Shown in pieces: positions 13,423 through 22,098 of a stretch of 29,746 bases of DNA. Under the pieces are notes generated by a model, which saw only the letters and a program-made list of their open reading frames with translations, did no database searches and was not told where the DNA came from. The stretch is from an uncultured Treponema sp. (GTDB lineage Bacteria > Spirochaetota > Spirochaetia > Treponematales > Treponemataceae), in assembly GCA_934667505.1 (NCBI GenBank), contig CAKULY010000025.1, positions 1 through 29,746 on the forward strand. Reading direction: 5' to 3'. The stretch's first letter is position 1; every line of letters starts with the position of its first letter. A program made the translations under genes and the position numbers.

Positions 13423-16400
13423 TCAAAAACTTACATCTACACCAATTGAAAAGAAAAACAGCAAACTGGCTGATATTTCGCTGTACAAATATGCTTTATA
13501 AGAACTTGATGCTAAAGGTCCTATATTTGGCGAAAGGCCAATGCTTGTTCTTAACGAAATTAAGCTTCCAGAGTACATCCATTTTTCAAAGTCAAAATAT
13601 TCAGAAAGATTCATAATTCTGCTTCTTTGATTTGAATATCCAGATTCCAAAAACATAACTCTGTGAATTAGCGAAAATTTTATATCGTTTAAATAGATGG
13701 CGGTAAAAAGCGGAATTGCCTTTTGAATTTCCGCTGCAAAAAGAACAATTTCCCCATAGTATGAAACTAACGGCATTCCATAATTCAAAGCCAAAAATGT
13801 TGAGCTTCCGACTAATTCTTTAGGGCCGCCAAAAAGCATGGAAGAATTTGCAGGATTAAAAACCAGAGCAATTTTTGCAGGAAAGTTATAGGTAAATCGC
13901 CCTTGACTGCTTCTGATTGGCAGCAAATGCGGAATATAGAAAAGCATGGTCAGCCCGACATCAAATTTGTTAGCGTAATTCGTAGGGTTTTTGCCCAGTT
14001 TTTGATTGAACGTATAAAATCCAAACGGAGAAATTGAAAATCCTGCTTTTGAATTTCTTTGCGAAAGGCTTTTTCTAACCGTAGAAAATGCAACAGAAAA
14101 AACATCGGAATTGTAAAGATAGTGGTTCATGTCGCTTGAAACCGCGCTTCCCGGAGAAAAAATCGCATTGAACTCATCTGACAGTCTATGAGTCAAAGGT
14201 CTTCTGTTCGGTCTGCCGTAGCTTGCAAAGCTTTCAAGGGCAAACTTAAAATATGAAACGCGGCCAACGGACAGAACAGAAGAAAACTTGGCAGACATTT
14301 CAGCAGATTTCCAGCCGCGCGAATCAAATTCCGAAGCTGCAGCAAGATTATAATTGAACAAGGAAGTTGAAGTTCCAGAATTAAGACTTGCTTCAATCTT
14401 TGCAGATTTGGTTTCAAAGCCAAAACCTGCAGATACAGAAAATATTTTTGAAGTCCACGGATTTGAAGAAACGTATGTAAATCCAAAAGGAAGAGAATAA
14501 GACAATTCGTTACCAGCAAAGCTTTTTGAATCAAGCAAACTAAACGGAATAAAAACACCTCTTTTCATATAAGAAAAAGGATTATACTTTTTTGACGATT
14601 TTAATTCTTCTTTAGAGGAGTTAGTTTCAGCTTGAAGCTCTTCTTTAGAAATTTCAAATTGATTTGGCAAATCTTTCGAATTTTCCAAGCTCGAAGGAAC
14701 AACTTTTAAATCTTTTAAGACATAAGAAGTTTTTAAGATTGAAGAACTTTCAAAAAATTTTCCGACAAAAACAAGCTCATCATCCAGGCTAATGGCTTGC
14801 CCATCGCCAAGACTTGAAAAATCTTTCATTGAAAAAGATGTTCCAAAATCGACAGGAAAATGAACGCCTCCACTGATGTCTTTTGTCCCAAACAAAAAAT
14901 TCCTTGCATTTAAGTCGAAAAATCCTATTCGTGGCAGCAAATCTTTAGTCGTCCAAGAAAAAGCAAATCCCTCGCCAAATTTTGAAAGATTTCTTACTGC
15001 AAAATTCTTCTGTGAACTTTCAGGATTTGGAATTTTTGCGCAAGTAGAAATTTTTCCAGCGGAATCTGCAAAGCAAATTGAATATTCAAGGTTTTGCGAG
15101 AGCAAAAACGCAAACCGGCCGTCGCCAAAATCTATAAAATCGAAAGGAACACAATTTTTTTGCAAAGCAATTTCATTCAGGAATTCTAGATTTTGAATTT
15201 TATTTTTAGAATCCATGTTCAACTTGAAAATTCTGATTGAATTGCGCAAATCTTCATAAAAAGAATCCACAAGAAAATATGAGCCGTTTGCATAAAACAC
15301 AAGCGACTGCGAGCTTGAAACATTTTTTGTGTAGAACCAAGCTTTATTTTCAGTATCGTAAATAGCCTGCTTTAAAAGAACTGTTGAGGAAGCAGAATCG
15401 TAGTAGTTTACGGCGATAAAGCGGCCGTCATAACTTTGCGAAAGACTTTCGATATTTGAAAAAGAAAAAAGTTTTCTTGGAGCGATTTTATCTTGCAATT
15501 TTTGTGCGGAAGAAACAAAAAAGACACCTGAAGAATTTCTGTTCCAATACACAAGCCCTTTTTTAGAAGAAGTCAAATGCTCATTTTCAGAGCCGACTCC
15601 ATTTTCATAGGAAAGCTCAAATTCGTTCGGGGCAAAAAAATCCTTTGCAATTTCAGCCGTAACAGGATTTCCAACAACATCTGGAACTTTTACGCTATCA
15701 AAAAACAAATTCCAGGCATTTTTCAATTTTATTTTATAAACTTTTTTAAAAGCGCCTTGAACAGTTATATTCTTAAAATTGATAAGCCTGTACCAAAACT
15801 GCGCATATTTTTTCATTCCGTAAGTGTCTTGCAGCCACTGATGAAAAGAGCCGTTGAAATAATATGCAGTTCCCGAAGGATAAAAATCTCTTGCTCCCTG
15901 GACATCGTGATACTTGGGTATTTTATTTTCGATTTTTGCCTGTCGTACCATTTGCAGACTAAAGCCATCGTTTAGCCTGCCTTCGCCAAAAAGACTTTCG
16001 CTCGTTAAAGTAGCGCCTTCTGCGATTCCTGTTGTTATGTGGATAGCACCAAGGCTAACTGGATCGCCAAAGATTTTTCCCATAGATTTCCAAAAACCAT
16101 TCTTATGATTAAAGGTAAAGGCGTGTGTAAGCTCATGCTTAAAGGTTGAAAGAAGCTCTTGCGAAAATACATTCATGTCTTCAGAAGGGCGAGCGACATA
16201 AAGAACAATGTGATTGTAAGGAGCTTCTGAAAAATAAGCGTTGAACTGCTGAACTTTTGAAGTAAGAACAACTGGCATTCTAAAATAAGGAGAACTCTTG
16301 TAATTTTCTGCAATTTCCAAATAGATTTTGTCAGCATTTTTAGCCAGCAAAGCCGCTGAATTGACACAAGATTCAGGATAGATTATATCAAACCATTGCG

Positions 16401-16503
16401 TTTTATAGACTTTTAGATTTTTTTCGCCGCTCATAACGCCATCGTAGGCAAAAAGTGTAAAAGCGAACAAAAAAGAAAAAATTATCAAAAAACTTTTTTT
16501 CAT
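13423..16503 (-). CDS. Secreted HELTH metallopeptidase-like protein with C-terminal outer membrane barrel
   Basis: A 1026-residue protein with several domains. It has a signal peptide (MKKSFLIIFSFLFAFTLFA), then a domain with the zinc-peptidase motif HELTH at residues 123-127 and a likely third ligand E162 in GIAEGAT, as in the peptidase MA-like gluzincins. A long central part (about residues 280-620) has repeated strands of the type RKLFSFSNIESLSQSYDGRFIAVNYY, suggesting a TolB-like beta-propeller. From about residue 680 to the end there are alternating amphipathic strands ending in SIGVDVSF, the kind of C-terminal aromatic strand recognised by the BAM complex. It would place a peptidase and a propeller at the outer membrane. 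GGAGAG precedes the ATG. Motifs are seen; the propeller and barrel are inferred from pattern. Confidence 0.8.
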   Translation of the reverse strand: MKKSFLIIFSFLFAFTLFAYDGVMSGEKNLKVYKTQWFDIIYPESCVNSAALLAKNADKIYLEIAENYKSSPYFRMPVVLTSKVQQFNAYFSEAPYNHIVLYVARPSEDMNVFSQELLSTFKHELTHAFTFNHKNGFWKSMGKIFGDPVSLGAIHITTGIAEGATLTSESLFGEGRLNDGFSLQMVRQAKIENKIPKYHDVQGARDFYPSGTAYYFNGSFHQWLQDTYGMKKYAQFWYRLINFKNITVQGAFKKVYKIKLKNAWNLFFDSVKVPDVVGNPVTAEIAKDFFAPNEFELSYENGVGSENEHLTSSKKGLVYWNRNSSGVFFVSSAQKLQDKIAPRKLFSFSNIESLSQSYDGRFIAVNYYDSASSTVLLKQAIYDTENKAWFYTKNVSSSQSLVFYANGSYFLVDSFYEDLRNSIRIFKLNMDSKNKIQNLEFLNEIALQKNCVPFDFIDFGDGRFAFLLSQNLEYSICFADSAGKISTCAKIPNPESSQKNFAVRNLSKFGEGFAFSWTTKDLLPRIGFFDLNARNFLFGTKDISGGVHFPVDFGTSFSMKDFSSLGDGQAISLDDELVFVGKFFESSSILKTSYVLKDLKVVPSSLENSKDLPNQFEISKEELQAETNSSKEELKSSKKYNPFSYMKRGVFIPFSLLDSKSFAGNELSYSLPFGFTYVSSNPWTSKIFSVSAGFGFETKSAKIEASLNSGTSTSLFNYNLAAASEFDSRGWKSAEMSAKFSSVLSVGRVSYFKFALESFASYGRPNRRPLTHRLSDEFNAIFSPGSAVSSDMNHYLYNSDVFSVAFSTVRKSLSQRNSKAGFSISPFGFYTFNQKLGKNPTNYANKFDVGLTMLFYIPHLLPIRSSQGRFTYNFPAKIALVFNPANSSMLFGGPKELVGSSTFLALNYGMPLVSYYGEIVLFAAEIQKAIPLFTAIYLNDIKFSLIHRVMFLESGYSNQRSRIMNLSEYFDFEKWMYSGSLISLRTSIGLSPNIGPLASSSYKAYLYSEISASLLFFFSIGVDVSF

Positions 16504-16540
16504 AAGACTCTCCTGCTTAAAAGTATCTATTAAAAAGTCA

Positions 16541-16634
16541 AAATTTCGAGTTTTTATAGATTGTAAAAAAAACGTTGTCAGCGACTTTTCAATTTGCTTA
16601 CGCTTTTATTGCTTTTCATAAAAACTCGAAATTT
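16541..16634. repeat. Intergenic palindromic repeat, copy 6 (longest ends)
   Basis: Perfect 17-base inverted ends (AAATTTCGAGTTTTTAT at 16541-16557 and its complement at 16618-16634) enclose 60 bases. The internal GCTTACGCTTTTATTG is the reverse complement of the core in copies 1, 3, 4 and 5. It lies between fabV and the peptidase gene and can form a very stable hairpin. Confidence 0.75.
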
Positions 16635-16656
16635 GAACTAATATGACTCAGCCGTT

Positions 16657-16680
16657 TTTAGGGTTTTGATAAACCCTAAA
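16657..16680 (-). terminator. Hairpin directly after the fabV stop codon
   Basis: TTTAGGGTTT and AAACCCTAAA pair over 10 bases around a 4-base loop, starting one base after the fabV stop. There is no T run on the minus strand, so it may be an mRNA 3' stabiliser or a weak terminator; the large repeat further on may finish termination. Confidence 0.45.
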
Positions 16681-17931
16681 TTAGTCAAGGCTGTCCATTT
16701 TTTCTACATCTTTGCTGTAATCTACGCCAGCGACATCAAATCCGTTTGTGGCAAGAAAATCGTGCTTATAGCCTTCAAGGTCGCAAAGCTGCGCAAGATT
16801 TTCGTTGTTTACTTGCGACATAATCTTTGAAACTTCATCTTGAACATCAGGAGCCATTTCCCAATCGTCAATACGAATTCTATTTTCGCTATCAACAGGG
16901 ACTGTTCCTGCGGCATTGTCTTTTCCTGTATAAAGGCGTTCTGCAAAAAGGCGTTCCATTTGTTCTATGCAGCCTTCGTGCGTTCCTTTAGCCTTCATGA
17001 CTTTAAACAGAGCAGAAAGATAAAGCGAAATTATTGGAATTACAGCGGAAGAGCGAGTTACAAGGCCTTTGTTTACGCTTACATAAGCCGAGCCGCCAAG
17101 TTCTTTCTTAAGTTTTTCATCAAGAAGTTTCGCCGTTCGTTCAAGGTCTTTTTTTGCTTCTCCAATAGTTCCGTCGCGGTAAATTGCATGGCTCAATTCA
17201 GGTCCGATGTAGGAATATGCAACCGTTCTGCATCCCTGCGCAAGAATTCCTGCTTCAGAAAGCTGGTCTATCCAAAGCTGCCAGTCTTCGCCGCCCATTA
17301 CTTTTACAGTAGCAGCAATTTCCTGCTCGTTAGCAGGTTCAGCAGAACTTTCTTTTAAAGTTCCAGTCATTATATCAATTCCAAGCCCCGCATAAGTTTT
17401 TCCAATAGGCTTTATAACTGACTTATACATGACTTTTGCGCCTGTTTCAGGGTCGATTTTTACAGGATCGGTTCTAACTGGACTTGCCAAGCTGTAAACT
17501 ATAAGGTCAATTTTTTTGCCAAGTTTTTTTACTTCATCAATAATCATTGAACGAGTTTCGTTGGAAAAAGCGTCTACACTATAGGTTTTTGAAAAAAGAC
17601 CAGCTTTCGCAGCGGCTCTGTCAAAAGCGGCATTGTTGTACCAACCCGGAGTTCCACCTTTTTTTTCTGTGGCTTCTTTTTCAAAAGAAATTCCAATTGT
17701 ATCAGCTCCATATTCGAAAGCTGCTGTTATTCGGCTTGCAAGCCCATAGCCTGTGGAACAGCCTAAAACTAAAACTAAAGAGGGACCTTTTCCACCTTCA
17801 GAGCGAGTTTTTATTCCCCGTTCAGTTTTTTTATTCTTTACGTATTCAATTTGACGTTCTGTGTCCTTTACACATCCTATAGGATGGGCATTTATGCACA
17901 TATTACTTCTTACCATTGGCTTTATAATCAT
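16681..17931 (-). CDS. fabV: Trans-2-enoyl-CoA/enoyl-ACP reductase, FabV (TER) type
   Basis: NADH-dependent reductase of 416 residues that saturates trans-2-enoyl thioesters. The start (MIIKPMVRSNMCINAHPIGC) and the block PVRTDP are typical of FabV and of the Treponema denticola TER enzyme. The nucleotide loop GCSTGYGLASR is near residues 57-67. The catalytic Tyr-x8-Lys pair is Y251 and K260 in IYRDGTIGEAK. GAGG lies 5 bases upstream of the ATG. It follows fabF by 35 bases, which argues for fatty acid synthesis, although TER enzymes can also serve butyrate-type fermentation of crotonyl-CoA. Confidence 0.96.
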   Translation of the reverse strand: MIIKPMVRSNMCINAHPIGCVKDTERQIEYVKNKKTERGIKTRSEGGKGPSLVLVLGCSTGYGLASRITAAFEYGADTIGISFEKEATEKKGGTPGWYNNAAFDRAAAKAGLFSKTYSVDAFSNETRSMIIDEVKKLGKKIDLIVYSLASPVRTDPVKIDPETGAKVMYKSVIKPIGKTYAGLGIDIMTGTLKESSAEPANEQEIAATVKVMGGEDWQLWIDQLSEAGILAQGCRTVAYSYIGPELSHAIYRDGTIGEAKKDLERTAKLLDEKLKKELGGSAYVSVNKGLVTRSSAVIPIISLYLSALFKVMKAKGTHEGCIEQMERLFAERLYTGKDNAAGTVPVDSENRIRIDDWEMAPDVQDEVSKIMSQVNNENLAQLCDLEGYKHDFLATNGFDVAGVDYSKDVEKMDSLD

Positions 17932-17966
17932 ATTTTCCTCTTTTAATTTGATTTTTTAAGTTAATT

Positions 17967-19226
17967 TTATTCATATTTCTTTAAAATTACGCAAGCGTTG
18001 TGTCCTCCAAATCCTAAAGAACAGCTTGCCGCAGCAGTTATGCTGCAATTAATTCCTTTTTGCGGCGTATAATCTAAATCACAACCTTCTTCTATATCTG
18101 GATTTTCAAGGTTTATTGTAGGAGGAACAAAACTGTCTTCAATAGCTTTTACACAAAAAACTGCTTCTATTGCCCCTGCTCCACCGACCATGTGGCCAGT
18201 TTCGCTCTTTGTAGAAGAAATGTGCAATTTGTACGCATAGTCACCAAAAACGGTTTTAAGCATTCTTGTTTCCGCAGCATCGTTTGCATGCGTAGAAGTT
18301 CCGTGAGCGTTGTAATACTGGATTTCATCTTTTTTCATGCCAGCATCTGCAAAGGCTTTTTCCATTGCTTTTGCTCCTCCAGAACCGTCTTCTCTAGGAG
18401 CTGTTATATGATAAGCGTCGCTTGAAGAGCCAAAACCTGCAACTTCTGCATAAATCTTTGCACCGCGAGATTTTGCGTGTTCTAGTTCTTCCAAAACCAA
18501 AACGGCAGCGCCTTCCCCCATAACAAAGCCGCTTCTGTTTTTGTCGAATGGACGGCAAGCTTTTTTTGGATTGTCGTTAAAACTAGAAGTAAGCGCCTGC
18601 AAAACTTGATAGCAACCGATGTTGAAACCGGTTATGTTCGCATCGCAGCCACTAGCAAGACACATATCAATTCTGCCTGAGCGAATCATATCTAAAGCGA
18701 TTCCAATTGAATCTGTTCCAGAAGCGCACGCAGTTGAAACTGTGTAGCTAGGACCTTCAATTCCTAAATACATGCTTACAGCGGCGGCGGCCTCGTTGTT
18801 CAATGAAAGCGGCGCGGTAAGCGGCGGAAGGCGATTTACGCCAGCGTTTGGGTCAAGATATTTTCGATACCCGGCTTCGACTCCATCGCTAAGGCCAATT
18901 CCTATTCCATTTACTATGCCGATATTTTCAAGACCGATATTTTCTTTTGTGTAGCCAGAGTCTTGAACAGCTTCAATGCTTGCGCCCAGCAAAAACTTTG
19001 CGAACCGGCTCATCTTTCTAGTAAGCTTGTGGTCAACGTTATATGTGTCCAAAGAAAAATTCTTTACTTCAGCTGCAATTTGAACAGGAAAATCAGTTGG
19101 ATCAAACAATGTGATTCTATCAATTCCACATTCACCATTTTTTACAGCATTCCAAGAATCTTGAACATTATTACCAACGGAACAGATTGCTCCTAACCCT
19201 GTAACTACAACACGACGCTTTGACAT
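17967..19226 (-). CDS. fabF: Beta-ketoacyl-ACP synthase II
   Basis: Elongating condensing enzyme of fatty acid synthesis. From ATG 19226 it has 419 residues; GGGA lies 6 bases upstream, and the extra four codons in front of it carry no known FabF sequence. The catalytic Cys-His-His triad is visible: C167 in STACASG, the His of NAHGTSTHAND and the His of KSETGHMVGGAG. The glycine-rich C-terminus (SLGFGGHNACVI) is standard. It is followed by fabV and preceded by an acyl-CoA synthetase gene, all on the minus strand. A hairpin motif also found upstream of the synthetase lies about 105 bases before the start. Confidence 0.96.
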   Translation of the reverse strand: MSKRRVVVTGLGAICSVGNNVQDSWNAVKNGECGIDRITLFDPTDFPVQIAAEVKNFSLDTYNVDHKLTRKMSRFAKFLLGASIEAVQDSGYTKENIGLENIGIVNGIGIGLSDGVEAGYRKYLDPNAGVNRLPPLTAPLSLNNEAAAAVSMYLGIEGPSYTVSTACASGTDSIGIALDMIRSGRIDMCLASGCDANITGFNIGCYQVLQALTSSFNDNPKKACRPFDKNRSGFVMGEGAAVLVLEELEHAKSRGAKIYAEVAGFGSSSDAYHITAPREDGSGGAKAMEKAFADAGMKKDEIQYYNAHGTSTHANDAAETRMLKTVFGDYAYKLHISSTKSETGHMVGGAGAIEAVFCVKAIEDSFVPPTINLENPDIEEGCDLDYTPQKGINCSITAAASCSLGFGGHNACVILKKYE

Positions 19227-19330
19227 AAAAAATCCCATAAAAAATCAATTTGTATAAATACGTCTGCACAAGGCAGCAAAAGACCTTGACACAGGCGTTT
19301 TTAAAGTTCATAGCAACCTTAAATAAAAAA

Positions 19331-19352
19331 GATTGCAACGCAAACTATTATA
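19331..19352 (-). promoter_or_regulatory. Shared 15-base hairpin motif and -10 element upstream of fabF
   Basis: On the minus strand TATAAT (19352-19347) is followed by GTTTGCGTTGCAATC (19345-19331) and six T. The motif could end the acyl-CoA synthetase mRNA, whose stop lies 18 bases earlier, or act as an operator at the fabF start site. Its near-identical partners are at 21090-21104 and 25472-25486. Confidence 0.5.
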
Positions 19353-19363
19353 ACATATATAAA

Positions 19364-21070
19364 CTAAAAATCCTGCTTTATTTTATTTGCTTCTGTCCCC
19401 TTGTCTTTTTCGCGAATTTCCACCCGGCGGATTTTTCCGCTTATGGTCTTTGGAAGCTCTTTTACAAATTCATAAATTCTAGGACTTTTGTACATAGCCG
19501 TATTTTCTTTTGCAAAAGTAGAGATTATAGTTTCCATTTCTTTTGGATTTTTATCTTCATAACCGGCAGAAAGAACAATTGTGGCTTTTACAGCCATTCC
19601 CCGCTTTGCATCTTCAACGCCAGTAACTGCGCATTCCAGGACGGCAGGATGCTTTTGCAAAACAGATTCAACTTCAAACGGACTGATTCGGTAGCCAGAA
19701 GACTTAATAATATCATCTTTTCTGCCTACAAACCAAATGTAACCGTCGCTGTCTTTGTAAACGTTGTCGCCAGTGTGATAAACGCCGCCATCAAAAGCTG
19801 CCGCCGTAAGCGAAACATCTTTGTAATATCCCATAAGAAGTCCAAAAGGATGACCGTTTTCTACGTGAATACAAAGCTCGCCAACTTCGCCGACTGGAAC
19901 AGATTTTCCGTTTATATCAAGAACGTCAACATCGTAAAGAGGATTTGGAAGTCCCATTGAGCCAGGTTTTACAGGAGTTTCAAGAAAGTTTCCGCAAATT
20001 ATTGTAGATTCCGACTGACCATAGCCTTCGTAAATCTTTTTTCCTGTCTGCTCATACCACTTATTGAAAACTTCGCCGTTCAATGCTTCGCCAGCCGTGC
20101 TAAAGCGAGTGCATTTTGTTAAATCGTACTTTGACAAATCCTGACGAACAAGGAATCTGTAAACTGTAGGCGGAGCGCAGAAAGTTGTAAGTCCATATTT
20201 CGAAATCAACTGAAGCATTTTATCCGGCTTGAGCATATTCATGTCGTAAACAAACAAAGCAGTTCCTGCAAGCCACTGACCGTAGAGTTTTCCCCAGGTA
20301 GCCTTTGCCCAGCCAGTTTCGGCAATCGTAAGATGAAGACCATCTTCCACAACGCAGTGCCAATACTTTGCAGTCATTATATGCCCGATTGGGTAAAGGA
20401 AATTTTGAATTACCATCTTTGGATAGCCTGATGTTCCCGACGTAAAATACAAAAGCATTGGATCTTCATTGTGAGTTGCAGCCTCTCCTACAGGACGAGG
20501 AAATTCCGCAGGCATTTTTTCGTATTCTTCGTGAAAAGAAATCCAACCTTCGCGCTTTTCTTTTCCCACTGTCGCAAGGAGTTTTACGGTAGGAGATTTC
20601 GGCATAGCCTTTTCAATTTCATCAAGGACGTGCGGATTGTCATAAGAAATTATCATTTTTACTTCGGCAGCGTTTGTTCTGTATTCAATGTCTGCCTGAA
20701 GAAGCTGGTCTGTTGCAGGAATTACAATAGCTCCTATGCGGTGAAGAGCCGGCATTAAAAACCACCATTCGTAACGGCGGCGTAAAATAAGCATAACGGT
20801 GTCGCCTTTTTTAATTCCTACAGAGGTAAGCCAATAAGCAGCCCTTTTTGATTCTCGCGAAATGTCATCAAATGTAAATGTGTATTCTTCACCGTTGTCA
20901 TCAAGCCAGACCAAAGCTCTTTTTCCAGGAAATTCTGTAGCGTAGCGATCCACAACATCGTAAGCAAAATTAAAATTTTCTGGAGCTTTTAATTTACAAT
21001 TCTTTTTTAAATCTTCGTAGTCTTTAAACTCTCTGTCTTCAACTAAATAATCATGATACAAAGCAGACAT
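19364..21070 (-). CDS. AMP-forming acyl-CoA synthetase (medium-chain/acetyl type)
   Basis: A 568-residue adenylate-forming enzyme that activates a carboxylic acid to its CoA thioester using ATP. Signatures: the phosphate loop YFTSGTSGYPKM (residues 208-219), YGQSES (A5 region), the hinge GRKDDIIKSSGYRISPFEVE and the C-terminal catalytic lysine in PKTISGKIRR. The sequence resembles medium-chain acyl-CoA and propionate/acetate-type synthetases (for example the AETGWAKATWGKLYGQWL block), but the chain length it uses cannot be read. GGGAGG lies 7 bases before the ATG. It lies upstream of fabF-fabV on the same strand and may feed exogenous acids to lipid synthesis. Confidence 0.92.
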   Translation of the reverse strand: MSALYHDYLVEDREFKDYEDLKKNCKLKAPENFNFAYDVVDRYATEFPGKRALVWLDDNGEEYTFTFDDISRESKRAAYWLTSVGIKKGDTVMLILRRRYEWWFLMPALHRIGAIVIPATDQLLQADIEYRTNAAEVKMIISYDNPHVLDEIEKAMPKSPTVKLLATVGKEKREGWISFHEEYEKMPAEFPRPVGEAATHNEDPMLLYFTSGTSGYPKMVIQNFLYPIGHIMTAKYWHCVVEDGLHLTIAETGWAKATWGKLYGQWLAGTALFVYDMNMLKPDKMLQLISKYGLTTFCAPPTVYRFLVRQDLSKYDLTKCTRFSTAGEALNGEVFNKWYEQTGKKIYEGYGQSESTIICGNFLETPVKPGSMGLPNPLYDVDVLDINGKSVPVGEVGELCIHVENGHPFGLLMGYYKDVSLTAAAFDGGVYHTGDNVYKDSDGYIWFVGRKDDIIKSSGYRISPFEVESVLQKHPAVLECAVTGVEDAKRGMAVKATIVLSAGYEDKNPKEMETIISTFAKENTAMYKSPRIYEFVKELPKTISGKIRRVEIREKDKGTEANKIKQDF

Positions 21071-21089
21071 CTAATGCCTCCCATAAAAA

Positions 21090-21138
21090 GTTTACAACGC
21101 AAACTAATAAAATATAATAAGGTTGAATCCAAATACAA
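21090..21138 (-). promoter_or_regulatory. Promoter and hairpin motif upstream of the acyl-CoA synthetase gene
   Basis: On the minus strand TTGTAT (21138-21133), a 16-base spacer and TATATT (21116-21111) predict a start near 21104. This is exactly where GTTTGCGTTGTAAAC (21104-21090) begins, followed by TTTTT and then the GGGAGG ribosome site. The mRNA would start with a hairpin, or a repressor would sit on the start site. Confidence 0.5.
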
Positions 21139-21308
21139 AACAACTTTTTAACAATTAGACACACTGAAAAAAACTTGGTTGCAACAAAATCGTGTATATT
21201 GTCATTTTAACAAATTTTGTCATAATAGTCTATATTTTTGCTAAAAACTCATCTTCTGACCTAAATATCAAGACTGACTAAATTGATACAAAACATTTAT
21301 AAACATTG
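21139..21308. other. AT-rich divergent spacer with nothing assignable
   Basis: The gap between the acyl-CoA synthetase promoter and the pseudouridine synthase promoter shows no open frame or RNA that I can support. Near 21240-21266 CTAAAAACTCA...CTGACCTAA is weakly like the right end of the intergenic repeat. Confidence 0.3.
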
Positions 21309-21337
21309 TTTTCAACTAGCGTTACTTTTGATATAAT
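21309..21337 (+). promoter_or_regulatory. Promoter of the pseudouridine synthase gene, leaderless layout
   Basis: TTTTCA (21309-21314), 17 bases and a consensus TATAAT (21332-21337) are followed after 6 bases by ATG 21344. No Shine-Dalgarno site is present. Confidence 0.65.
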
Positions 21338-21343
21338 CAAAAT

Positions 21344-22090
21344 ATGAAAAAAACACCTGACTATACATTAATTTTTCAAGATGAAAATATAGTAGTTCTA
21401 AACAAACGCTCTGGTTTGCTAGTTGCAGCAGACCGATACGACACAGACGCTCCAAGGCTAGACCTTAAAGCAGAAAAAGAATTCGGAAAATTATTTGCCG
21501 TCCATAGAATTGATAAAGATACAAGCGGGATTGTGATTTACGCAAAAAATCCAGAATCGCATAAAAAACTTTCAATGCAGTTTCAAGAACGAGAAGTAGA
21601 AAAAATCTATCACTGCTTGGTTTACGGACATCCTTTGTGGGAAAAATTAAATGTGAATTTGCCGCTTCTTCCGGACGGAGACATTCGACACAGAACAGTT
21701 GTAAACAAAAGATTTGGAAAACCGTCTTTAACCGAATTCACGCTCATAGGAACGTGCGGACCTTACTCCTGGATTGAAGCAAAGCCAAAAACAGGGCGAA
21801 CCCATCAAATACGAGTTCACCTTGCGGAAAACGGACTTTCTATTGTTTGCGACCCGTTGTACAGCGGAAATCAAAAACCAGTACGGCTAAGCGAAATTAA
21901 ACGCCGCTGGAACGGCGATGAATATGAAGAAAGACCATTATTAAGCCGGCTTGCGTTGCACGCATACAAACTTACAATAAAATCTCCATCAAATGACGAA
22001 AAAATAACTTTCACGGCTCCGTATCCAAAAGACTTAGACGCAACAAGAAAACAACTTGCGAAAATCTTCGGAGTTGACCCTTTAGCATAG
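21344..22090 (+). CDS. RluA-family RNA pseudouridine synthase
   Basis: Converts specific uridines in rRNA or tRNA to pseudouridine. The catalytic motif HRIDKDTSG holds the essential Asp (D57), and the family blocks KPKTGRTHQIRVHL and LALHAYKL are present. The N-terminus starts directly at the catalytic fold (LIFQDENIVVLNKRSGLLV) with no S4 RNA-binding domain, and the 248-residue length fits the small RluA/RluE-like or TruC-like enzymes. The exact target base cannot be assigned. The next gene begins 8 bases after the stop with no ribosome site, so translation of the two is probably coupled. Confidence 0.92.
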   Translation: MKKTPDYTLIFQDENIVVLNKRSGLLVAADRYDTDAPRLDLKAEKEFGKLFAVHRIDKDTSGIVIYAKNPESHKKLSMQFQEREVEKIYHCLVYGHPLWEKLNVNLPLLPDGDIRHRTVVNKRFGKPSLTEFTLIGTCGPYSWIEAKPKTGRTHQIRVHLAENGLSIVCDPLYSGNQKPVRLSEIKRRWNGDEYEERPLLSRLALHAYKLTIKSPSNDEKITFTAPYPKDLDATRKQLAKIFGVDPLA

Positions 22091-22098
22091 TTCTATAA

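Noticed and set aside
14193..14558. Leu-rich minus-strand frame inside the metallopeptidase gene
   Set aside because: Lies fully inside the 1026-residue gene in another frame and has no start signal; its Leu-rich character comes from the shifted reading of Ser/Phe codons.
19250..19960. A 236-codon plus-strand frame over the end of the acyl-CoA synthetase gene
   Set aside because: It overlaps a well-supported minus-strand enzyme over most of its length and reads as low-complexity Phe/Asn/Lys sequence with no family features.
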